A stretch of 36,408 nucleotides of DNA, taken from contig NW_013657634.1 in the NCBI RefSeq assembly GCF_000142905.1, positions 1 to 36,408 of the forward strand. The letters are read 5' to 3'. This document shows, piece by piece, positions 30,901 to 36,408 of this stretch (the first letter of the stretch is position 1; every line of letters starts with the position of its first letter). The position numbers were made by a program, and so were the translations under genes. A model generated the notes under the pieces. It was not told the DNA's origin, did not search any database, and saw only the letters and a program-made list of their open reading frames with translations. The stretch is from Thecamonas trahens ATCC 50062 (Eukaryota > Apusozoa > Apusomonadida > Apusomonadidae).

Positions 30901-31176
30901 GGCGTCACGGTCCTCCAGCAGCTTGAGGTTGTAGGCAAAATCGTCCTTGAGCTTGTCCAGCGCGCCCGCCGTCGCCTCCAGCTCCTCCGTCTTGCCGGCG
31001 AGAACCTCCTCTAGCGTGGCGATGCGGTAGGCATTGATCTCGCTCAGCTCGCGCTCCTTCTGCTCCACCAGACTGCCTAGGTTTGCCGACGAGAGCATGG
31101 CCAGCGACGTCGCGTCAGCTCCATTCCCGCTCCCGCCGCCCACCCGTAGCGTTGCCCGTAGCCCAGACCGGTCCAT
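27973..31176 (-). CDS. CCDC57-like coiled-coil protein
   Basis: About 1,067 aa from the ATG at 31176; the open frame reaches 31320 but only through a poly-G region. The N-terminus carries QKERELSEINAYRIATLEE and then LKDDFAYNLKLLEDRDAELA followed by RYDKAFLKLRAVIADRD. This closely follows the start of CCDC57 as I know it (DF-YNL--LEERD-ELERYD-AF). CCDC57 is a centriolar-satellite and microtubule-linked protein needed for cilia in animals; a ciliary or basal-body role is inferred here. The next ~700 residues are almost pure Ala/Glu/Arg coiled coil with few aromatic residues. Then comes REKLLDLSNLLKSDL, a (PA)n linker (near 28390-28460) and a basic tail. The extreme Ala richness is partly GC bias. 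Coiled coils can match by composition, so the N-terminal block is the main evidence. Confidence 0.7.
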   Translation of the reverse strand: MDRSGLRATLRVGGGSGNGADATSLAMLSSANLGSLVEQKERELSEINAYRIATLEEVLAGKTEELEATAGALDKLKDDFAYNLKLLEDRDAELARYDKAFLKLRAVIADRDAALAEAKAAADAAAGELASAKAAAAAEANEAAAVAAELRLALEAAKWEGANALREAQAEAHATEREAASQRAALDDALRAARAELAEARTAAATAADKAAAGASAELAAVRDEAADKVARAEAAAADKVAAAEAAAAGRVEAAEGEAAALREARDEARATADAATAAAAVARDEAADARAALEAHKLEAQAAFDALHEAKAVADEVLANVRAELTHAQEASAAAAEAAAAELAAEREARIAERDAFTTRAAEELATVRAEAAERLQSAEASLRGELASVREAAAEAGMEAAATVAEKDEAIRALQNAAQVAAWEAADKLKDAKFELESQRQEARAAEAAAAAALERAQAQLSARETELKELRGALAAAETAAGDRRREVQALEKEIEAGKAREAELVAAAAAAEDEARDRTEKLAAQLQFRHEKIVRTLQLQRDDALSRADTAEDERDAAVLDAQKIRADGERAADALRLQLDSVAAEREILQGEVTRAKARVSAAAERAAASPALSATKPGTAAVDAEELAEAHAEARAAKARIAELESQNAKIREVVRTMRADMEELSASAAASAAAGESSTVRELRASLAALEAKNAALEAAAAAGAGAAAAAEGAQVSLLRSQLADLNGVIEKQRTEMYELLAESRSQVARAHELENALAASRQEADSLASAHAVAQAQLADREAQVYELARRVEAAEARARATDVMAPLAAAGEAAVADAASSGIVAELQAQVAALRARMDGTATAPGAGGVNMAVFELKAQLDEAHADIKRLMGEREKLLDLSNLLKSDLQRAYAAPAPQAPAPAPAPAPAPAPAPSSDPSSRLAAIEREMAQLSAQNAALKSELASRSWAAHDSFDDDDELPRSRGGRHRGAETGPAAPAAPASPVLSAKMAGVRSQLGLAVTGEAEALRDRSRERERERIRERGTASSRKRKLRSLRKKREALIQRRKSVRNYNVRA

Positions 31177-31728
31177 CTTCTCTGCGTCAGGTGTGCCTTT
31201 GTCCCTCCCCCCCCCCCCCTCGGCCACCGTTGCTGCTCTCGTCGCTTGCTCGCCGGCGCGCGCCAGCCAACGGCCAACGGACAAATCCCCGTCGATGCGC
31301 TCGTCACAACCGTCCCCCAAAAATTGACCTCATTCAGCCTGCCTCGATTGGCAACACAGCGTCGCCTGCCACAAACAGCCTGCGCAGTGCCAATTTGCTG
31401 TGCTTGTCATTAGCCCGCGCCGATTGCGTCCAGCATGCATCCAGCCCGTCGAGGAAGCGAGACCATGTCGCCAATGCTAGGGACTTGGCCTCCGGCAGCT
31501 AAGATTAAGCGCGCCACATGGATTGTCATTGACTCAAGCTCCCACTACGCCGCAATGCGCCGGTTTTTTAACAGCCTCTTTCGCGACCCTCTCAACGACG
31601 GCTGCCCCCGCAAGCCACCTTGGCCAGACACAGCCACACCCCCGCCCTCTCCCACTCTCTCTCACCCTCACCTCTCCCGCCGACACGCGCGCAGCCGCTC
31701 GCTCTTACCCAAACCTCTGGTGTCGACC
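31177..31728. other. Divergent promoter region between the CCDC57-like and possible HLH genes
   Basis: 552 nt with a C13 run at 31207-31219 (poly-G for the minus-strand gene, 31 nt before its start). On the other side is a pyrimidine-rich block, 31635-31680, before the plus-strand start. No coding sequence is supported. Confidence 0.6.
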
Positions 31729-33552
31729 ATGTCGTCTACCAAGAGCGGCAAGAAGGCCGAGAAGGAGTACGCGCGCCCCTCAGCCCCCTCTCCTTCCCCC
31801 CGCCTCCCTTCCTATCACTCCCCCCTCCCCCCTGCGCCCCTTCCTCGCTTCACCTCTTCCTCCACCACCCGGCCGCTCCCCGTCACCCTCCCCGGCCTCC
31901 CCTCCCCTCCCCTCCCCTCCCCTCCCCTTCCCCCCGCCTCCCTTCCTATCACCCCCCGTCCCCTCCCCCTCCCGTTCTCCCCCCACCGCCTTCCCGTGCC
32001 CCCGTCGTCACCAAAGGCGAACTTTTTAGCCACAACCTGGTCACCCCCACCCCCCTTCCCAGCCTCCCTTGCGGCTGCGACTCACGCCCATGCTGGTCGT
32101 CCCTACAGAAGCAAGTCGCGGACAAAGCTGAACAAGGCAGAGATGAACGAGAAGCAACGAGTTCGGTCGCAGAATCTGCGGAGGGAGATGAAGGAGCTGT
32201 TCACCTACCTCGGCCAACTGCTGGGGTGTGATCCCAAGGAAAAGGTGAAGAACATCGTCTCGCTCGCCATCCGCCGCCTTGAGGAGCAGGCTCTGCTCAT
32301 CTCCGAGCTTCAGGCCGCCGGCATGGTCGCTTCCGGTGGTACCGCTCAGTCGGCCTCTCCGCTCATGCGTGGGTCGTCCAATATCGTCGGCATGCACGCT
32401 GTGCCAGACATCCGTACCCAGCAGGCGCAGTTGTCGCCGTCGCAGGTGTCGCAGCCACAGGTACAGTCGCAGGCGCAGTCGCAAGCACAGGCTCAAGCGC
32501 AGCAGCAGATGGCCATGCGGGCACTCGCCGAGGCGAACCTGCAACAGGCCCACGCCCGCGCCATGCAGGCCCAGGCTCAGGTCCAGGCCCAGGCGCGGCT
32601 GGCTGCACAGGCGCAGGCAGCCGCCAACGCCGCCGCTGAGCAGCTTCGTGCCGCCGAGTCGGCCCGCGAGTCGGCCGGTCTGTTCCCACCAGACTTGACG
32701 TCATCGCTGACGCCCGCTATGGCCGACATGTCGATTGCCCGCAACAGCGGTAGCAACGGGCGCTCGATGTCGTCGGGTCCGCAGAGCTTGACATCATCCG
32801 AGTCGCTCATTCCAGGTCCGCGGCTGGCAAGCAGTTTGCAGAGCAACTCGGGCTCGATTGTGTGGGGTGAGGACGGCGGCACGGCTGCCTCCTCCGCCGC
32901 ACCGAGTATTGCCATTCCGAGCGGAGTGGCGGGCCAGTTTGGCATGGATGCGCTCGGAAACTCACTCTACGCCCCGATGAACATGGTAGGCGCGGGCATG
33001 CCCCGGTCCGGCCCGAGCTCTTTCATGGCCGCTACGACGAGCTACTTTGGCGGCCCGGTCCCAACCACGTCAGTGACACCGGCACCGTCGCTAGCAGCAC
33101 CGCCGTCCACCATCTCGCCGCAGGCGGTTGCCCCTGCCGGCGCTGTCTCGGGCACCAACTCGAACAGCCTCTCGCACCTGGGCATATCAACCGAGTTTAA
33201 CGACCTCATCAACTCGTACCTTGACCCGACAAGCAACTCGTTCGGTCTCAATCTCTCCGACCCAAGCCTGGCCCTGGGCGACGTCAACGACATGATCCTC
33301 GCCTCGCCAAGCGAAATTGTGCCGCCGACAGCTGCCCAGCAGCAAGCCAAGCGGAAGTTCCAGCTCTCGGCGTCGCAAGACACCAACTTGCCGATCATCA
33401 CGGACACCCTACCGCCAAAGCAGGCCCGTGTCCGGCCGACCAAGCGCCGCCGCCGCCGCCGTGAGACCACAGAGGGCGTCGCAACCTCCAACACCATGGC
33501 CTCCAACGCTGAAGAGTTGGACGAGTACGAGTCGAACACCCAGTCCGGGTAA
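31729..33552 (+). CDS. Nuclear Q/A-rich protein with a possible HLH domain
   Basis: Exons 31729-31766 and 32109-33552 give 493 aa. Residues ~14-75 read KSRTKLNKAEMNEKQRVRSQ then NLRREMKELFTYLGQLLG, a loop (CDPKEKVK), and NIVSLAIRRLEEQ. This resembles a basic helix-loop-helix unit, but the position of the usual E-box-reading Glu seems to be Ser, so DNA binding may be altered or absent. Residues ~130-215 are a Gln/Ala-rich helix (AQAQAQQQMAMRALAEANLQ). Low-complexity Ser/Gly/Pro regions follow, then an acidic-hydrophobic stretch (LDPTSNSFGLNLSDPSLALG) that could activate transcription. Near the C-terminus a basic cluster (PTKRRRRRRE) is a good nuclear signal. A transcription regulator is the best guess. 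It converges with the next gene 27 nt away. Confidence 0.65.
   Translation: MSSTKSGKKAEKEYARPSAPSPSPRLPSYHSPLPPAPLPRFTSSSTTRPLPVTLPGLPSPPLPSPPLPPASLPITPRPLPLPFSPHRLPVPPSSPKANFLATTWSPPPPFPASLAAATHAHAGRPYRSKSRTKLNKAEMNEKQRVRSQNLRREMKELFTYLGQLLGCDPKEKVKNIVSLAIRRLEEQALLISELQAAGMVASGGTAQSASPLMRGSSNIVGMHAVPDIRTQQAQLSPSQVSQPQVQSQAQSQAQAQAQQQMAMRALAEANLQQAHARAMQAQAQVQAQARLAAQAQAAANAAAEQLRAAESARESAGLFPPDLTSSLTPAMADMSIARNSGSNGRSMSSGPQSLTSSESLIPGPRLASSLQSNSGSIVWGEDGGTAASSAAPSIAIPSGVAGQFGMDALGNSLYAPMNMVGAGMPRSGPSSFMAATTSYFGGPVPTTSVTPAPSLAAPPSTISPQAVAPAGAVSGTNSNSLSHLGISTEFNDLINSYLDPTSNSFGLNLSDPSLALGDVNDMILASPSEIVPPTAAQQQAKRKFQLSASQDTNLPIITDTLPPKQARVRPTKRRRRRRETTEGVATSNTMASNAEELDEYESNTQSG
31767..32108 (+). 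other. Intron of the possible HLH gene (342 nt)
   Basis: The donor is AAGGA|GTACGC and the acceptor is CCCTACAG|AAGC. Phase 2 on both sides rebuilds a Glu codon (GA|A) and gives ...KKAEKE-SKSRTKLNKAE. The interior is almost pure C/T with CCCCT repeats and would otherwise encode only Pro/Ser. Confidence 0.75.
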
Positions 33553-33579
33553 GCTTCCACTACCTGGGCAGGTCTGCTC

Positions 33580-34418
33580 TCACGACGACGTTGTACCGCG
33601 CTGGTGTGGCACAACATCGCGCAAGTCATCGGGAATAGGATGCCCGTTGTCTAGCAGCCATGCCTTGTACGCCCCGTTGACATATCGCCGTTGGAACTCG
33701 TGGTCTGCTAACGCACGCGCAGGCAACGACGATGGAACTGTGTTGTCGCTGCGCACCAGCTCCGATCGTGGCTGCGGAACCGCAGTATACCGCTGCTGCC
33801 GCTCGGCCGCATGCCGCGCCGCGTGGCTCTTGGCCAGATGCCGGTGCATCAGCCGCTCCCACTGCTCCGGCGGCGCAGTCCAGTCGCGCCCGTATGCCGT
33901 AGCCCGCGAGACCGGCGGTGGTGGCGCAGAATCGCCGGCGATCGGCACCACATACCGCATCGACCACGAACTAAAGTCTGCGTCGCGATCCCGGAGCATG
34001 GCCGATGGCGGGTTGCACAGCTCAGAGACCTTGCCCAGCCCCCGCCGCAGCAGGCCCGTCCGCAGCAGCCCCTTCGACTCGAGCACCAACCGCTCCAGCC
34101 GCTGCTCTTTGGCCACAAGCTCCAGCCGCGAGTACGTGGCGTCAAAGAGCGGGTCGACAACACCCTCGCCCTCGCCCTCGCCGCCGCGCACCCCGGTCCC
34201 GGCAACCAGCGATCCTGCAGAGCCCAACGACGGCTCGTCCAGCAGACCCGCGCTCGCAGCTGTGCCACAAACGCAGATTCGCGCACTTTGCCCCTCCCCT
34301 CCTCCTCATCGCTGCTCAGCGAGTTGCTGCTCTGCCGCCTCGCCCGCCCCGCCGTTACCGACCGCCGCCGCCCGCCCCTGCCTCCTCGCCGCCCTCCTCC
34401 CCGGACTCTTGCGCTCAT
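33580..34418 (-). CDS. Uncharacterised basic/low-complexity protein, ~279 aa
   Basis: The N-terminal frame starts at 34418 (MSARVRGGGRRGGRGGRRRS), runs through SSNSLSSDEEEGRGKVRESA and FVAQLRAR, and then the coding sense continues one frame over as LLDEPSLGSAG to the stop at 33580. Adding one G to the GGG at 34247-34249 joins them as one 279-aa frame; otherwise an unseen intron is needed. Residues ~90-130 are a helix (LVAKEQRLERLVLESKGLLR). Further on are SSWSMRYVVPIAGD, RDWTAPPEQWERLMHRHL and EFQRRYVNGAYKAWLLDNGH. None of these is a motif I know. It starts divergently from the gene at 34715, so they may share a promoter. Confidence 0.55.
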
Positions 34419-34714
34419 TCCGCCCGACCTACACGTAGCCGTGCTCGAAAGAACAAGAGAGTGTTTGTGCGAGAGACCGAGGTCTGAGCGAGCGTGTAGT
34501 CTTTGCCTGTTCATCCCGTTACCCCCCCCCCCCCCCTTGGTACCCCCCCCCCTCACAGGCTATGCGTAGCGGCGCCGACCACAACAGATTCGAACACACA
34601 CCGTTGATCAGACCAGCGAAGCAGCCAACGGTCCCTCCTCCTCCCTCCCCCCCTCCCCTCCCCACCTCCCCAGCCCACCACCCCCAGACCCATCCCACCC
34701 CACCCCCTCAACAC
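34419..34714. other. Divergent promoter region with poly-C tracts
   Basis: A C16 run (34521-34536) and a C10 run (34543-34552) sit about 100-135 nt upstream of the minus-strand start. On the plus-strand side a C/T-rich block (34634-34710) precedes the start. No coding sequence is supported. Confidence 0.6.
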
Positions 34715-35858
34715 ATGCACGGTCCTTCCCCTCCGTGGGCCACATCCAACGACCCACCACCCACCTGGCGCCCCTCCCTGCGCATACTCCCTCAGCCGCA
34801 GACGTCGACCACGTACGCACCCCCCCCTCCCCCTCCCCCTCCCCCTCCCCCTCTCCCCCCCCCCATAACACACCCCTCACCTCATCACCCCCCCATACAG
34901 CCACCACCACGTAGGAACGTTTGGGAAGAAGCAGTTTGCCGCCGGCACTGGGCACAAGGTCTCTGGCACGACCTTTCGTCGCGGACGGCGGGCCTTTCCG
35001 GCTCGGTCGGCGTCCAACCCCATTGTGCCGGCCGAGTCGCGCGCTCCGGCTCCGCCGCCGTCGCGATCGGCTGTCTCGACCTCGTATGGCCTGCGGAGTC
35101 ATCCGCCGCAAGCTCCGCCGCGGGCTCCGGATGCTGCTGCGGGTCCTCGCGGAGGGCGGGCGCTGCGTGCCCGCTTCCGCACCGCCCAAGCCGAGTCGTC
35201 GCACGGCCCGCCGCCCGAATGGGGCCGGGGTGTGGAGCACACTCCGGGATTCTGGAAGCACGAGGGCATCACTCCGCTGGCCTCGTACCGCAAGCGGATC
35301 CGTGCTCTCCCGCGCTCCGCCCGGCTCGTCCTTGCCGCCCGCAAGGCCTCGGCCGCCCGCTCATCGCAGCGCTCGATGCCGTTCACGGACCGTGTCGCCA
35401 TCCGCCAGCGCGATGAGGCTGTGCAGGCCGTCCGCGCCCTCGATGCCTGGTCGCCGTCGCGCATGGCTGGCGCCTCCACCGCGGCCGCTGCCTTTATGAG
35501 CGGCCTCGGCGCAGCCTCACCTGACCCGAATCCCGACGCCGACGCCGACCCGCAGCCTGCTCGGTCGGGCTCGCGGTCGCGCGACGCCGAGTCGCAGGCG
35601 TCCGACACCTCATCCGAGGCCTCGTTCTCTGAGGAGATCATCGCCCGCCAAGCGCAAGAACGGCTCAATCGCCGCATCCGGCGGGCACAGGCTCGCCGCA
35701 AGCGCCGCAAGCGACTGGTGGTCATCGACACCGCCGACGACGATGACCCCGGAACCGACATGGCCCTTGCCGACGCCACCGACGTCGTCTCGGATCTCTC
35801 GCGCAAGCTCTCCATCGCCTCCACCCCCGTCTTCCAGCGCCTCTTGCGGTACGGCTGA
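34715..35858 (+). CDS. Uncharacterised protein, ~351 aa, two exons
   Basis: Exons 34715-34812 and 34901-35858 join in frame. Exon 1 gives MHGPSPPWATSNDPP through RILPQPQTST; exon 2 continues HHHVGTFGKKQFAAGTGHK. Without the intron the long frame has no ATG near its start, only GTG at 35025, so the spliced model is preferred. The middle block GVEHTPGFWKHEGITPLASY and RKRIRALPRSARLVLAARK is likely the structured part. A low-complexity acidic/Ser region follows, then a very basic helix (RLNRRIRRAQARRKRRKRL, a possible nuclear signal), an Asp-rich patch and a final helix to RLLRYG. No family is recognised. Confidence 0.6.
34813..34900 (+). other. Intron of the 351-aa protein gene (88 nt)
   Basis: The donor is GACCAC|GTACGC and the acceptor is CCCATACAG|CCACC. 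Phase 2 plus one base restores a Thr codon. The interior is a (CCCCCT)n microsatellite followed by C runs, like the other pyrimidine-rich introns. Confidence 0.65.
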
Positions 35859-36408
35859 TGGCCTGCCTGCTTCCCTCCTGCCGTGCCGGGGCAGTCCGTT
35901 GAGCGGGACACCGAACAAATTGCCAGCGAACAAACGATTGCCGTCGACAGTGCATTCCTCTCTCTTCGGTGTAGGCAGGCGGCGGGGAAGAGCAAGCGGA
36001 AGCGGAAGCAGTCGGAGCCAACGAACCGTCCATCGGCCACGACTCCACCCAGCCATCCCCTACCACTATCACCCACTGCTACGACTGCCACAACTGCCAA
36101 CCAACCACTCTTCATCTCCATCCCATCCCTGCCCCCCCCCCCCCCCACCTCTGTATTTTTTTTTATATATATATATATATCGAGCGACTGCGCCGCAGCT
36201 TCGAACATGCATGCCTTGCGAGCCGGCCCCATGCTGCTCGTCGACAACGCCTTAGTAGAATGCCCATCGCCACTGACAACCGAGTCGGCTCATAGAGGGC
36301 CCGAGGCGGCGTAGACTCGCCGGAGCGGGGGTCCCAGGCCCGGGCGGTCTCGTCGAGCTCGGCGCCCCAGGCCATATGCTCCAAAACCGCAGCAGAAGGC
36401 TAGAAACA
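35859..36408. other. 3' flank to window edge
   Basis: Downstream of the 351-aa gene. It holds a C15 run (36132-36146), a T9 run and a (TA)n microsatellite (36164-36180). On the minus strand a 73-codon frame (36384-36163; starts MEHMAWGAELDETARAWDPR) looks mildly protein-like at its beginning. It could be the last exon of a gene lying beyond the window edge, but there is no further support. Confidence 0.45.

Noticed and set aside
32460-32660. Q/A repeat region considered as a polyglutamine microsatellite
   Set aside because: The codons are mixed (CAG, CAA, GCG, GCC and others), so it is an ordinary low-complexity coding helix, not an expandable CAG tract.
1-36408. CRISPR arrays, tRNA or rRNA genes, bacterial operons
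   Set aside because: No spaced direct repeats, cloverleaf or rRNA-like sequence was recognised, and the gene structures are eukaryotic.

Overview
The window is 36.4 kb of GC-rich nuclear DNA from a unicellular eukaryote, not a bacterium. Genes are single and on both strands, with large intergenic spacers. At least four genes need a GT-AG intron to join a start exon to the body, and a fifth probably does. The proteins are eukaryotic types: a ZNFX1-like helicase, RasGAP, PSI/IPT ectodomain, lysosomal-type S10 carboxypeptidase and a CCDC57-like ciliary coiled coil. The mix of animal-like signalling domains, ankyrin/F-box-like families and a GC-rich compact genome suggests an apusomonad such as Thecamonas trahens. 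That is inference from style, not a database match. A run of exactly 100 N (12400-12499) inside a minisatellite marks a draft scaffold gap, and several one-base frame breaks also point to draft sequence.

Layout from left to right. 33-7573 (minus) is a giant ZNFX1-like SF1 helicase with NFX1-type zinc fingers, a PARP-type ADP-ribosyltransferase domain and a C-terminal RZ zinc finger. 7719-8177 (minus) is a small coiled-coil protein. 8105-9637 (minus) is an F-box-like/ankyrin protein. 9640-10378 is a spacer holding a broken transposase-type zinc ribbon. 10379-12150 (minus) is a secreted serine carboxypeptidase with one intron. 12298-12573 is a 24-bp minisatellite with the gap. 12700-13335 (plus) is a bacterial-looking GNAT acetyltransferase. 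13407-14762 (minus) is a second F-box-like/ankyrin protein.

15162-23723 (minus) is the centrepiece. It is a receptor with a signal peptide, two C-type-lectin-like domains, about 16 Ig-like/TIG-like repeats, PSI-IPT-PSI-IPT, one transmembrane helix and a cytoplasmic RasGAP domain. From PSI to RasGAP this is the plexin plan without a Sema domain. 24162-25874 (plus) is an unrecognised 570-aa protein. 26022-26738 (plus) is a secreted cysteine-rich protein. 26807-27513 is a head-to-tail duplication of a ~353-bp unit with an AT-rich end, very unlike its surroundings. 27973-31176 (minus) is the CCDC57-like coiled coil. 31729-33552 (plus) is a nuclear, Q/A-rich, possible HLH protein with one intron. 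33580-34418 (minus) and 34715-35858 (plus) are a divergent pair of unrecognised proteins.

The genes do not form one pathway. The two most unusual systems are the plexin-like receptor RasGAP, which would link an extracellular lectin/Ig-like ectodomain directly to Ras/Rap inactivation, and the ZNFX1-like helicase fused to an ADP-ribosyltransferase with an apparently intact H-Y-E triad, which suggests an RNA-surveillance or antiviral-type factor that modifies targets by ADP-ribosylation.
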